From Siphonodentalium dalli (taxonomy: Eukaryota; Mollusca; Scaphopoda; Gadilida; Siphonodentaliidae), in contig CP136069.1 in the NCBI GenBank assembly GCA_032622095.1, positions 200,678,690-200,742,689 on the forward strand: DNA of 64,000 nt, read 5' to 3'. Each line of letters opens with the position of its first letter. Positions within the stretch are counted from its first letter, which is position 1. The position numbers were made by a program, and so were the translations under genes. Shown one piece after another: positions 25,001 through 40,000 of this stretch. The notes beneath the pieces are model-generated. The model was not told the origin of the DNA, did not search any database, and was given only the letters and a program-made list of their open reading frames with translations.

Positions 25001-28000
25001 TATTTTAGGTAATATATGCATGTGATAGTTTAGGTAATATATGCATGTGATAGTTTAGGTAATATATGCATGTGATAGTTTAGGTAATATATGCATGTGA
25101 TAGTTTAGGTAATATATGCATGTGATAGTTTAGGTAATATATGCATGTGATAGTTTAGGTAATATATGCATGTGATAGTTTAGGTAATATATGAATGTGA
25201 TAGTTTAGGTAATATATGCATGTGATAGTTTAGGTAATATATGCATGTGATAGTTTAGGTAATATATGCATGTGATAGTTTAGGTAATATATGCATGTGA
25301 TAGTTTAGGTAATATATGCATGTGATAGTTTAGGTAATATATGCATGTGATAGTTTAGGTAATATATGCATGCGATAGTTTAGGTAATATATGTTCGCGA
25401 TAGTTTAGGTAATATATGCATGTGATAGTTTAGGTAATATATGCATGTGATAGTTTAGGTAATATATGCATGTGATATTTTTGGTAATATATGCATGTGA
25501 TAGTTTAGGTAATATATGCATGTGATAGTTTAGGTAATATATGCATGTGATAGTTTAGGTAATATATGCATGTGATAGTTTAGGTAATATATGCATGTGA
25601 TAGTTTAGGTAATATATGCATGTGATAGTTTAGGTAATATATGCATGTGATAGTTTAGGTAATATATGCATGTGATAGTTTAGGTAATATATGCATGTGA
25701 TAGTTTAGGTAATATATGCATGTGATAGTTTAGGTAATATATGCATGTGATAGTTTAGGTAATATATGCATGTGATAGTTTAGGTAATATATGCATGTGA
25801 TAGTTTAGGTAATATATGCATGTGATAGTTTAGATAATATGTGTATACTATATTTTAGTTAATTTGATTGATTTTTAGCTTCTCATTCTGGCTCTATTGG
25901 CCTGCATTGTGAGTGCGCAGATCGGAGGTCCAGGAGGTCCAGGAGGTCCAGGAGGTCTAGGAGGTCTAGGTGGTCTAGGCGGTCTAGGCGGCAGATATAA
26001 ACCATGTGGGGTGAGTGTTACTACGTTATGTAAAGCGCCTCATAATGTTCCGACATAATATTAATCCCAATCTAGTAATAGTGAGTGGGTCTGATTACTT
26101 TTTCGTAGACTTTCTATTTCCCAAACCGCGGGATTCCACGGTAGTTGCGCTAATCACAACTCACTGTTTGTAGTCCCAAGATAAAACTGTTCAATCAAAG
26201 AGTCCTTTTAGAAGCAATTTTGGTGTGTTATAATGCAATATTTGTGTTGTAAACTATGATGGGGAAAAAAAACTCTGGCCTCTGTGGATGCTATGCGACA
26301 GGGCTCTCTTTGGCTTACTGGACGCTATGCGGTAGGGCGCTCTGGGGCTCTCTGAATGCTAAAGGGTTAAGAGGGGTATGAAATTCGCGTACCGCCCGGA
26401 AATGGTATGAATCCTGCGTACCATAAGAGTGTGGGGCTGCAGCACAGAAATAATTAGCTTTCTCCAGTTGTTTTGCATGAAAAATTGCAAATTATAGGGG
26501 AAAAAAAAAACTTTTCAGTTATTAACAATTTGGTTCAAAGTGTCACCGTTGGTGTCATACCTAGTCTGAGGTGCATGGTTTTGGGAAGGGACACCGACAT
26601 TTATAAAACATTTCTTATTTTCGTTTGCCTCCAATCTTATTTATATAGTCATCCCATGGTATGATGAATGTAATGTTCATGTTTCCATAGTGCCGATGTC
26701 CAGGTCAGGGATAGTGGACATGCCACCAGATTAGGGATAGTGGACATGCCACCAGATCAGGGATAGTGGAGTGGGCGTCCAGCGATAGTGGAGACAGCAC
26801 CAAACTTTACTAAACATAGTTTCCGTCGATTTTCACTTACATATGTCACACTTACATATATATATGTATCAACTCATTGTTACCAGGTTCATCATGGTGG
26901 TTTGGTTAAAAACACACTACAGCTACTCACTTGTTCGGGTGCGTGAAACAGATAAGTTCGTACCCAGACGCTATGCCAACTGGAGGAATGTAGAATTCTA
27001 CTAAAATTGCCGAAAATCTCAAGCAAATCGACCATACCGTTTCTATTTGATCACCCCATCGGATTGTTTCACATGACTTTAACATTGCCAAATTTAGCAT
27101 TATCCGAGTCAGGGATGAAAATTGAGAAAATTATTAAGGCACCAACGTTGCTAAAATCTACACCGATTGTACCAATTATACAATGTAGTTAACTCATAAA
27201 TATGCCTCGATTACCATACACGTCAGGAATTCGGCTTAATCTTCGACATTGAAATATCTATACCTTACTCGTATTTGAATTCGCGCTGTACTATTTTTCG
27301 CTCAGTTTTGAATTCGCGCATATATATATCTGCGCGAAATCAAAACTGACAACAATATTTTTCGTAAAAGTCTTGCATCTGAGGACAGGTTCAGTTCTCA
27401 GTCGTTTCTAAAGATACACATGTATATTAAACACGTTCATTATGGTTTTTCATCGTGTAAAACATAACTGTATCAGCATTGTGTTGCGAAGATAGCTGTT
27501 TATATGCTCCAAATAATGACTCTGATATTGAACAAGTTATGGACTGGATATCAATGCAATGGACTGGAAAACAGAAAACCACAACCGCGAAAGCAACGGA
27601 CTTAAGAAAAACCAACACTTGGTTGTGTGGCTATATGACCATTGGTGATGCGCATATGTATACCTGGAGTGACTCAAAGGTCATGAGAGGGGTGTATATG
27701 TTTATCTTGAGAGTGCTATTGCGCAATGGGCGTAGCGAGTAGATTTACAGGGATTGAACGTATGGCCAAGGGAGTGGTGAATATGTGTACTAATAGGGAC
27801 TGTATGATAATGAATGTGGTGACACGGAGTAACCTGGTGTACCTGTATGGTGAATAATGGCTGTGTGGGGTGTATGGGTAAACACAAGTGTGGTATTGTC
27901 ATGACTGAGGGGGTATGTGTATAAGGCGAGTGATTATATAACGATTGGTGAGGTGCATATGTATACCTGGATGAGGGGTATGTATATAAAGCGAATGATT

Positions 28001-31000
28001 ATATGACCATTGGTGAGGTGCATATGTATATAGTTGGAGTGACTCTATGGTCATGGTGGAGTGTATATGCATATATTGAGTGGCTATCTGGCAATGGGTG
28101 TGGGGAAATATGTACACATGGAGTGAATATGGTCAATGGTGAGGTCAATATGTAGGCAATGATTGACTCTATGCCCATGAATGTGGTGAATATGTATACA
28201 TACAGTGACTATATGGTACCTGGGTGACTCTATAGTCATGTTCGGGGTGTATGGGTATACACAAATGTGGTATTGTAATGGGTGAGGGTATGTGCTATTT
28301 CACAATGGGCGTGGTGAGTAGATTTACAGAGAGTGGACGTATGGCGAAGGGAGTGGCGAATAGGTGTACCAGTAGGGACTGTATGATCATGAATGTGGTG
28401 AATAGGTATACATGGAGTTACCTGGTGTACCTGTTTGTTGACTAATGGCTGTGTGGGGTGTATGGGTATACACAAATGTGGTATTGTCATGGCTTAGGGG
28501 GTATGTGTATTAAGCGAGTGATTATATGACCATTGGTGAGGCACATGTGTAAACCTGGATGAGTGGTATGTATATAAAGCGAATGATTATATGACCATTG
28601 GTGAGGTGCATATGTATAGTTGGAGTGACTCTATGGTCATGGTGGAGTGTATATGCATATATTGAGTGGCTATTTGGTCATGTGTGTGGGAATAGGTACA
28701 CATGAATTGACTGTATGGCCATGGTGATGTCAATAGGTATACAATGATTGACTGTATGGTCATGAATATGGTGAATATGTATACATATTGTGACGATATG
28801 GTCATGGATCAAGTGTAGGACGTATACCTGGTGTACCTGTATTGTTACTGATATGTGTATGGTCATGTGTGATGTGGTGTTTATTTATATATGGAGTGAC
28901 CGTATGTTACTGGTGGATTGCACATGTGTATATTGTGTGGCTATCGTTTTCCACAATAACTCAATGATATGTTAATAGATAGAGAGGTCACGCCAGAGTG
29001 TCCTTCTTCTTGGTGGCGTTTATACACAATGGAGGAAATGCTAAACGACTTCCTGACAACAGTTGATAAATTTTTATGCTAATGGGCCAGAGTAGCCACA
29101 TAGTATGGTCCCTCTTAGTTCCGTTTCAAAGTGCTGCCAATTTCTTTTAAAAACATGGGCAGAAACCCAAAAGACACTGTGCTACCTTTTCAGAACATCA
29201 GAGCATTATGTTCCGGATATATGTGAAAATCAACTTTTTACCCAATTTATTTGCCATTTTGGAAGCCATCTTGAGTAATTTGGTCATTAAACACCTAAGT
29301 ACGACACATTTAAGATAGATCAAAACAATAAACACCTTTCGAAACTAAGATAGTCACATTTTACTTGAAAAAATGGTTCAAACCTGAGAAGAGATTTTTT
29401 GGCGATATTTATGTCAAGTTTGTGAGAGTAAAATCCAATATTCCCCCATAATGTCTCGATGGGTAATGGTATGTCTCACTTACACTTAATTTTATGCCGC
29501 ATTCTGTAAAATCAAATTTTTGAGGGATAGGTACGGGCTAGGAACCTAATAATTGTTTTTTTCATTACCCCAATGATAACTTAAAATAAAAATACAAAAA
29601 TAAGGTCACAATCCTCAACCAGTTCCAAACAGTAGAAACTGATATAGAAGATATTAGTGAAAAAAGTCATATTTTCCACTTCCGGTGGCCATTTTGGCGG
29701 CCATATTGAATAAATTAAATTTATCCATACATATAAATAAGGAGTACTCAATTATCAACAGAACGACATATCGCACGACTTAATTCCTCATAAACTCCCT
29801 GAGTGATTGCGAATTAAAATTTGCCAGGTCAGATAATCAATTTTGGCGGCCATCTTGGATTCAGTGGCCTCGAAACATGTGACCATTGCCTACCTATATA
29901 CATCCATGTGCTCGTGGAATGTTATAGAAAACTGCCCTGGCCTATGTTCTTGTGGAAAATCATGAAAACATCGGTATTGTTCATAGTTTAATTACATTAT
30001 GCATGCGTAAGTTCACACACTGTACTTTTTCAGATATATCTTCAAAATAAAAAAAAAATATATATCATCGGTGTCACTTTAAGAAAAATATCGAGTCAGG
30101 TGCCCACGTGACGCTATCGACGTATACACTTATTATAAACAATTCGAATAAAACTGAGTTTGAAAAGATACATCTAGTTTTAGTATTAATTTTTAGATAA
30201 ATATTTCCCCTACCCCCAATAAGGATTTTATCGTAAGAAATCACAGTAGTTTGATGAAAATCGCTATAAAATGAGAAAGCCCCCATGCCCGAGTGGCAAA
30301 CAAGTAGAAAATGTGTGAAATATATCCATCTATCGGAAAAACATAGTCGACAAAAATCCGCACAGGGGGGGGGGGGGGGGGGTGGCCATATGGTAGCTCA
30401 CGGTCTACTTTGTTTTCCCTGTCGTATATCTTAAATTGAGAGTCGTACTATTTTTCGCTCAGTTTTAAATTCGCGCACCGACGGGTGCGCGAAATATAGT
30501 ACTGCGCGAATTTAAATACGAGTAAGGTATGTATAAAACCCGTCGGCTGTGTGTGTAACTCGGGCACGCTTTTGGTGCGTTTATAACTTTTCAACCATGC
30601 GTCCAATGTAGCCCACACTTGCGTTGCTATTGTATTGACGAAACTTCCATGCGTTTTAATTGTTTTATTGTTGGAAATTGACGCTAAATTAATTTGTCAT
30701 GTTGAGTGCAAGAAGGTGAAGGGTGGATTGTTGGAAATGGATGCTAAATTAATTTGTCACATCATGTTGAGTTCAAGAAGGTGAAGGGACGCAGTGTGAC
30801 CCCCAGCCCGCAAGTGGATACTGTACCGTTTAAATAGCTGATTCGCCGGAACTCTGTTACAAAATCCACATTCCCGAGCCGACCGAGACTAATACAGTTT
30901 CAACAAATCGACCAATCAGCGACCAGAATTACTCACTTGGTATGAGACTATACCAGGTCACTAAACCGGAAGTCACTCAATAAAGTCTAGTCCGGGAGCT

Positions 31001-34000
31001 AATAGCGGTACCCTTGCACCCCCCCTGGGACTTAACTTCACCCCACTAATTTTGTTCCTTATTATGTCCTTCAACTTTTAAGCAATGTTAACAAGAAAAA
31101 AAAGGTGGCCTTTTAGACTCCAGACAAGATGGCGTCCATCATGGCCGCCGTTTTTTCAGACCAGACCCTAAGTCAGTTTTATGCAAATTATAGCGGGAAA
31201 ATCTTATAAAATGTATACAAATGTATATATTTTCGTGAAGCTAAGACATATTGACATTTTTGGGCCAAAATTGAAACTCACCATCCAAGATGGCCGCCAA
31301 AATGGCCGCCGGAAGTTGAAAATATGACATTTTTCAAAATATCTTCAAGATCAATTCATGCTGTTTGAAACTGGTTGAGTAATATGACTTTATTTTGTGT
31401 TTTTTGTATTAACTGATCATTGGAGCAATTAAATATGCAATTATTGGGGTCCTAGCCCCTTCCGATCCCTCAAAAATTCGATTTTACAGAACGCGGTACT
31501 AAATTTTACAAAAAATCACAATTGGGATTCTAGTCATATTTCAACAAGAAATGAAAAGAACTTTGTAATGTAAGTGAGGCATATCATTACCTATGCATAT
31601 TCCAACTCTCTGGAACCAAAAATCTTACCTTGGCTCAAAATGGCTACGAAAATGGCCGCCAAAATATGGAAAATGGTAAATATTTCCCCATGGTGTCCTG
31701 CAATCGCTTACAAGTTGTGGTTGATGTATACAATTGGCTAATCTGCATTCTATACATTGCATACTAACATGTCTGATGCACCACGGATCATTTTTACTAT
31801 TGTCACCACTGACATCACCAGAAATATTGTATTTTTCTTTCACAATCTTGACATAAATATGGGCAAAAATTCACCGTGGCTTTTCACGGTTCGACCATTT
31901 GTTCAAGTAAAATGCAACTATCTTTGGTATCAAAGGTGTTTATTGTTTTTGGTCTATCTTAAATGTGTCACACTACGGTGTTTATAGACTAAATTGCTCA
32001 AGATGGCTTCCAAAATGGCAACCAAATTTGTAAAAAGTTAAAAGTTAACATATCCCGAACATTATTCTCTGCGTTATCCGAAAAGGGTATGAAATTGTGA
32101 CTCACTTGGTTATTGTACGTGTTAGTTAAATAACTGACAACTACGTTCTATTATGTTTGTCCCAGTTCCGTGTGGGGCATGACAAATTCATTTTAAAGTT
32201 GCAGTATGGAATTTTTGCGGAGAACCTCTTTTATGATTCTGGCCATATTATTGAAAGGAAATGGGGAGAACTTTGAGACGGAACTGAGATGAACCATGAC
32301 ATGTGGGTATTCTGGCCCATTATGGTAAAAAATTATCAACTGGATACAGGGTGGAAGCCAAGATGGCAGACAGGGAGTTACTCTATGATCATAGATGAGG
32401 ATAATATGTATACATGGAGTTATTGTATGGTCATGAATGATGTGTGGGTATATAGGGAGTGCCCTGTTGGTAACGGTGGGACGTATATTTATATATGTTG
32501 TCGATGTCTTATCATTGGTGGTGTATGGGGAGTAGATGTATGATCATGGATGGATTGTATGAGTAGGGCAAGTATGAAACGTATGAGTGGTCGTATGTGC
32601 GGGTATTGGTATATCTGGAAGGGCTCACCATTGGTGGTGTACATATGTATACATGGATTGACTATATGGTCATGGGTATGGCGAATATGTATACATGTAG
32701 TGGCTGTATGGTCCATGGTGTGGTGAATATGTATACAATGAGTGACTGTATGGTCGTGAATGTAGTGAATAATTATGTATACATAGAGTGACTATATGGT
32801 CATGTGTCGGATGTAGGTGTATACCTGGTGTTCATGCATGGTGACTCATGGCTGTATCGTCATTTGTGGTATGTACGGGTATAACCAAGTATGGCTGTAT
32901 GATCAGGTGTACGTGTATAAAGTGGGTAACTATGTTGTCATTTGTGTGGTGTTTATGTACACATGGAGTGACTGGGATAATGGGTGGTTTGTACATGTGT
33001 ACCTTGTGTGGCTATCGCTTTCCACAATAACTCAAGGATATGTTAATCAATAGATATGTCATGTCAGAGAGTCATATCACGGAAAGCGATAGCCACCCAT
33101 TAGCACACGGTCATTACATATATACATAAACACCACAGACATAACAATATAATGACCCATTGTATACATATACGCATGACCCATGACCACGGATGACCAT
33201 ACAGCCACGCACCACAATGCAGGCACACCGGGTATTCTCCTAAACATGACCCATAACCATATAGTCACTCCTTGTATACCCATTCATCTCACCATTGGCC
33301 ATGTCATTCCCTGTATACCTATTCTCCAAACGCATGGTCAAATAGACAATCAATATATACATCAACACCACAACAATGACCATAAAGTCACTCCGGTATA
33401 CATATGCACCTCATCAATTGCAATATAGCCACTCGCTTCATACACACACCCTTACCCATGTCACCTGGTGTACTCCCTCACCTGACCTATGGCAATATAG
33501 CCACCCCGTGTGTACCTATTCAAAACATTCATGCATGATCATGGTCAATCCATACATATTCACCTCAACATTGACCATGTCACTCCCTGTATCCCTATTT
33601 GTCACACCATAGCCGAATAGCCACTCAATATATACTAATACAATCCAGCCATGTCAGTATAGTCACTCCATGTATGCATATGCACCTCATCCATGGCCAT
33701 ATAGCCACTCTCTATATACACATATCCCTCGCTCATGACAATAAAGCAACACATGTGTATACTGGTATAACCTACACATGACCATATCGCCACGAGTCAC
33801 CAAAGAGGAACACCAGGTATACTCATACGCCTGACACATGACCATTTAGTCACCCCCTGTATAGGTGTTCATTACATTTATGATCATACAGTTACTACTT
33901 GTATACCTACATGTACTCATCTCACCATTAACCATACATTCACTACCTGTATACCTATTCGACACACATAGTCATATAACCATTCAATATACATATGCAG

Positions 34001-37000
34001 CCCACCCTAGACCATAGATTCACTCCAGGTATACATGTAAACCTCACTAATGGCCATCCAGCCCTTCCAGATATAAAAAAAACCTGCACACACGACCACT
34101 CAAACAATCCATAATTGCATATACACCTCACACATGACAATTCAGCAATTCACTGTATAATCATACACGCCATCCATGATAATACAGCTAAGCCATATAC
34201 ACCCACCAGTGATAATACATCCACGAGATATTTAAATATACATCCCACCCGTTACCACAAGGACACTCCCTATATACCCACACGCTCGATAATGTCCACC
34301 CAGGTTACCCCAGGTATTCATATTCAATCATGACCGTACAGTCACTCCACGTATACCTATACACATTACCCGTAACCATAAAATCACTTCCTATTTAACC
34401 ACACACCCCATCCATGATCATACAGACAACACATGTACATCCCACCATGAGCTTACAGTCACTCCATATATACATAATAAACACATAGATGACCACGTAG
34501 CTATATCCATACATCACACCAATGACCATACAGGCACACCGGGTGCACCCGTGCTGGATATACACAATCATACACCATACAGTCACTCCATGCATACCGA
34601 TTCACCTCACACCTGACCATGACCTCTCCCTGTATACCTAGATGCATCTTACCATGGACAACCCACTCATAACCATATAGTCACCCATTGTATGCCTACT
34701 CACATCAGTCATGACATACAATAACTCACTGTATATCTATTCACCTCACATATGACCATAGTGTAACTCCCTGGCTACGATCTTGGCATCCACACTGTAT
34801 CCTGTTGACATTTATTTTATCATAATGGACCAGAATAGCCAAAGATTATGGTCCATTTCAGTTCTGTCTCAAAGTTCTGCCCATTTCCTTTCGATAATAT
34901 GGCCAGAATCACAAAAGAGGTTCTCGGCAAAATTACATACTTTAAAATGAATTTGTCATGCCCCATACGGAACTGGGACAACCAGAATAGAACATGTAGT
35001 TGTCAGTTAATTAACTAACACGTATAATAACCAAGTGAGTCACAATTTGCTACCTTTTCGGATAATGCAGCGAATGTTCGGGATATATGTAAAAAATTTA
35101 CATTTTACAAATTTGGTTGCCATTTTGGAAGCCATCTTGAGCAATTGGTATATTAAGACCGTAGTGTGACACATTTAAAATAGACCAAAACAATAAACAC
35201 CTTTCAGTCCAAAGATAGTTATATTTTTCCTGAAAAAATGGTCCAAACCTGAAAAGTTAATTTTTGCCAATATTTATGTCAATTTTTTGAGAGAAAAGTC
35301 CAATATTTTTGACGATGTCAGTGGTGACAATAGTAACAATTAACCATGGTGCATCAGACATGTTAGTATTCAATGTATATAATGCAGAATAGCCAATTTT
35401 ATACATCAACCACAACGTGTAAGCGATTGCAGGGCACGCTGGTGTAATATTTACCATTTTCCATATTATGGCGGCCATATTGGCAGCCATTTTGAGCGAA
35501 AGTAAGAATTTTGGTTCAAGTGACTTGGAATGTTCATAGGTAATGATATGCCTCACTTACATTACAAAGTTCTGTTCATTTCTTGTTTAAATATGACTAG
35601 AATCCCAATTGTGATTTTTTGTGAAATTTTATACCACATTCTGTAAAATCGAATTTTTGAGGGATCGGAAGGGGCTAGGACCCCAATAATTGCATATTTA
35701 ATTGCTCCAATGATCAGTTAATTTACAAAACACAAAATAAAGTTGCATTACTCAACTAGTTCCAAACAGCATGAATTGATCTGGAAGATATTTGTGAAAA
35801 AATGTCATATTTTCAAACTTTCGGCGGCCATTTTGGCGGCCATCTTGAATGGTGAGTTTCAATTTCGGCCTAAAATTGTATCATTATGTCTTAGCTTCAC
35901 GAAAATATATACATTTGTATACATTTTACAAGATTTTCCCGCTATAATTTGCATAAAACTGACTTAGGGTCTTGTCTGAAAAACGGCGGCCATGATGGAC
36001 GCCATCTTGTCTGGAGTCTAAAAGGCCACTTTTTTTCTAGTTAACATTGCTTAAAAGTTGAAGGACATAATAAGGAACAAAATGAGTGGGGTGAAGTTAA
36101 GTCCCAGGGTGGGGGGTGGGTGCAAGGGTACCCCTATTAGCCCCCGGACCCTATATACATACGGGTAACTCACAATGAGGCCACATGCCCCTATATATGG
36201 GTAGCGCATAAAGGGGCCATAGACCCTATATACATACATGTAACTCACAATGAGGCCACAGGCCCCTATATATGGGTAGTGCATAAAGGGGCCATCGACT
36301 GGTAACTCACAAAGGGGACGCATGGGCCTTCGCCCAAAGGGAGCCTGTATTCGGGAGCCCATTACAAGATCAAAATGGGCGCGAAGCGCAACGTGGTTAC
36401 ACACAGGGCCCTTATATAAGTAGCACAGAAATGGGACCACAGAGATGTTTCAGTTAGTATAGTAGGTAAGATATGTTGATTTTATTGCGTATCTTATGTG
36501 CATGTATAGGCCTATCAATGTCGGGGTGTAAAAACACAGTTCTTAATGTAATAAAGTGTTCCCACGCCACCAGGGACAAAACAGAGAAGCACTGCCATTT
36601 CATTTCTAATATAACATGTTTAAAGGTACGGTTGGCCTTGGCGGTGGGTATCCTGTGAAAATATTTACATCCGTCAAAAACCGCCACAAACAGAAAGAAC
36701 ATCAAAATGTAGACAGACTTTGTCCGTATACAAATAAGAAATATCGCATAAACAGTATGTTATTGTCATCTGTTTGACCATTGTTATATATTTACACACT
36801 AAGTGTTGTCATCACTAAATCCAGCATTCTGATTGGTCGGCGCCCACGTGGCTAGTTGCAGTTATTTCTCGGTGAATGCTTAACGCCTCATAACACCAAG
36901 CTAATAACACCATCGATACGTCATTAGGTTTGGAAAAACGAACGCGTAATGCTTTGGGCGCATTTTGACTCGCGCAGGATTGACTTAATACATCATCGGG

Positions 37001-40000
37001 TTTCAACATGAAGAGAAATTGTTCCTATTAACTTTTGCCAAGGGTGCTATTGGGTATTTTGGGCTGATCTTGTCACGATACACTTTTCGATTTAAATATA
37101 TTTACAAAAGCGGCTTTTTCGCTAAATGTATATAAATATAAGGATTAACTGTCATGTGGACTATTGTTATGGAGATGTAACAGTGAGGTAAGTGGACATA
37201 ACTTGTATGTAAAACCCTTCGGGTTTTACACAAGTTATGTCCACTTACCTCACCGTTACATCTCCATAAAAACAGTCCACATGACAGTTAATCCTTATGT
37301 AAACAAAAGCATAAAAAGTTACTTTTCTGGTGTTTGTTTATATTATGATGGTAAACACAAAGAGCGTTCTTTTTGGGTGAATTCCTGATATGGAACTAAT
37401 AAAGAGCGTTTATGCCATTTGTGTGTGATTAGCCAGTAGTATTGTGCTGTCTTCTGTAACACAATCAGGCTCTTGATTAGGTAAAATATAGTAGGTCTTT
37501 GTGATAACATGCTGTTTACGTGATGGTCATGGTATATATGAACGAAACTATATGCGTTTTAATGTTTTTCTGTTTACGGTGATTGGAACAAATATGAATA
37601 TTTTCGACAACTAAGGCCTCACGTGCCTTTAAGCCCGCGAACACCAGAAAGTAACAAGTAACATGTATTTAACCGTCATTTTTGACGGACAATCTCCTAG
37701 TATAATAATAAAACTAAAAAAAAAAAATGTCTGTCCGGCTATGGGCGACCAAACGGCTGGACCATCGGAGCTGAAAATGTGTACACATGGTCAACTGCCC
37801 CATGGCATCTTATATGATATGTGCCGTTGGAATCAGCTGTCTTAAAAGGGCAAACTGATTAACTAAATCATCAATTACATACCCAAATTGGTTGGATTAT
37901 GGTCGTTGACAATTGATTGACGAGGGTAAATTGGCCCGATGAGAGTCATGGGATAGATGCCATTGACCTCATACGACTTAAATGGGCACTAAGAAACAAT
38001 TTAAATAAACCATTAATCATGTACCAAATATGATTCGACCCCGGTCGCTGCAAATTGGTCTACAGTGGTAAATTGACACAGGAACTACCATCGGATAGGT
38101 GCCGTGGACCCTAAAGGGGATCTTTAAAATAACAGTGACGTTATTTCAGGTACAAATGTGCGACATGTGGGAGACGGAACAGTGTATGGATCCATGTAAC
38201 CCTGGCACCGGACCCGACACCTTAAGATCGTGTCTCACCTGCATTTGTAAGTATTTCTTTTAATAGACACCGTTCGTATAATAATATTAGAGACCTTTCG
38301 CAAAATCACGAATACGATTACGTATATGGAAATATCCTGCCATTATACGGCCAAAATTCGATCATTAAATACGGGGGTTCTTATGTGAGACAACATATAC
38401 ACCACGCAGTTTAATTATGTGCAAAAGTGTCAAGAATGTGCCACCGGTCCTGCTTGGGGACGCTCTAACATTATCCGTGTGGTGTATTACACACAGATAA
38501 GAACATGGGATCTGAAAAGAGACACACATTACTTTTTCCATCAAATACAATTATGTGAATATACTAAATATAGTGGGACATATGCCGTCTTACCAATTAG
38601 CCATCGCAGGTAAATTGGTAAATCGGTGTCAACATTACTAGGACAACATATCCTATCCGTAATCGTAATCGTGATTTTTGCGAAAAGTACGACAGATAAT
38701 TATTACGGATAGAGTACTACGTCACTAGAATTTGTGTTCTTTCTATTCGTTGTCGTTTTTCTCCATTCGTTGTTACGATTGCGGTTTCCGATTTTCAACA
38801 AAACTCTCAAATACATTATGTCAGGGTTAATGGACGAGCAACTGGACATTCATACACTGGAATATTGAGTCCATTAACTGACTTTAAATGGTTTTGAAAT
38901 GCATACCAACGAACTATGTTAATAAATCTCGATGAATGCGACATATAAGAACGTTTTATGTAAATAGTCCTCGGCTGAGAACAAAACCACGCACATTGAC
39001 ACAAATCGTGTGAGTGGTTATTGCACGTGGGCTATATGCCGTGATAACAGTTGTATAGAGGCACTATACAGCTGTCCAGTACAACACTGTTCGAAACTAC
39101 ACAAACTTATAACACTATTTGTTTTCGCTGTAAATATAACCTAAGGTATATGCGTAATATATACTGTCGACGCAATTGCTGTTAGGCACGTATGGATTTA
39201 TGATAGTTTTGACTCGCGAATCATCATAGTAATATCGTTCTGCGCAGAAGAACAGTAACTCTATTATGATAACGTGTATGTTTGAATGTGTTAGATACAA
39301 CTGGTATGCAAAATAATATGTTCCCGTTTGTGACAAGAAATCGTATTACGTGGGATTTATAAGCGCTATGCAGATGTTTGGTATTGTGGGCTAGTGTTAG
39401 AAGCGAACTATTTCTGGAATAGTGGTCCCCTTGGGAGTTCATTGGTCAGGTTGTGGGAGACATGAACACTCTAAAATACGAATGTCGACTTGTGGTATAA
39501 AGCATAATATAAAGTGCCCATTTGGACAAATAGAAGGTCGAGTGATTACAAAGAAGCTGGGTTTTACAATAGTTGGGGTATATAGCAATTGATTGATTTT
39601 TCGTATTAGTTTCCACGCATATATACCGATCTTCCGCACGACGACATAAACATATGGTGATACCTGGGCGCATGTTACAACAATTTAGAAATTTCAACTA
39701 TGTCTACAAATAGCATAACTTTGAGTGAGGTTCGGGATACACATGCACACGATTTGAGTGAGGTTCGGGATACACAAGCACACGATTTGAGTGAGGTTCG
39801 GGATACACATGCACACGATTTGAGTGAGGTTCGGGATACACATGCACACGATTTGAGTGAGGTCCTGGATACACACGATTTCGCGGCAAAATGGTCTCAA
39901 ATTGAAGGAGATGAATTCGATCCCGATAGCATCCAACTTTGGAATCAAAATACATGCCAATATTTCTCGCCTACATAGGGTAACAAATTGCTCTCAAATA

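Larger units (their letters stand above)
27260..30530. mobile_element. Composite element with ~70-bp terminal inverted repeats
   Basis: ATACCTTACTCGTATTTGAA at the left matches the reverse complement of the right end (...AAATACGAGTAAGGTAT). The match continues through TTCGCGC and ACTATTTTTCGCTCAGTTTT. Within it lie a 27640-28960 minisatellite and a body block that belong to the palindromic family at 30991-36148. No transposase. Confidence 0.55.

Noticed and set aside
18239-25856. CRISPR-like regular repeat
   Set aside because: The repeats are contiguous 25-bp units without unique spacers, in a eukaryotic intron.
27640-34755. Many 60-84-codon frames with MYTWSDCMV-like or HIHHIHDH-like strings
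   Set aside because: Translations of the ~41-bp minisatellite on either strand.
36051-36440. 129-codon minus frame with repeated MRYPYIGACGLIVSY
   Set aside because: Translation of a ~90-bp tandem duplication.
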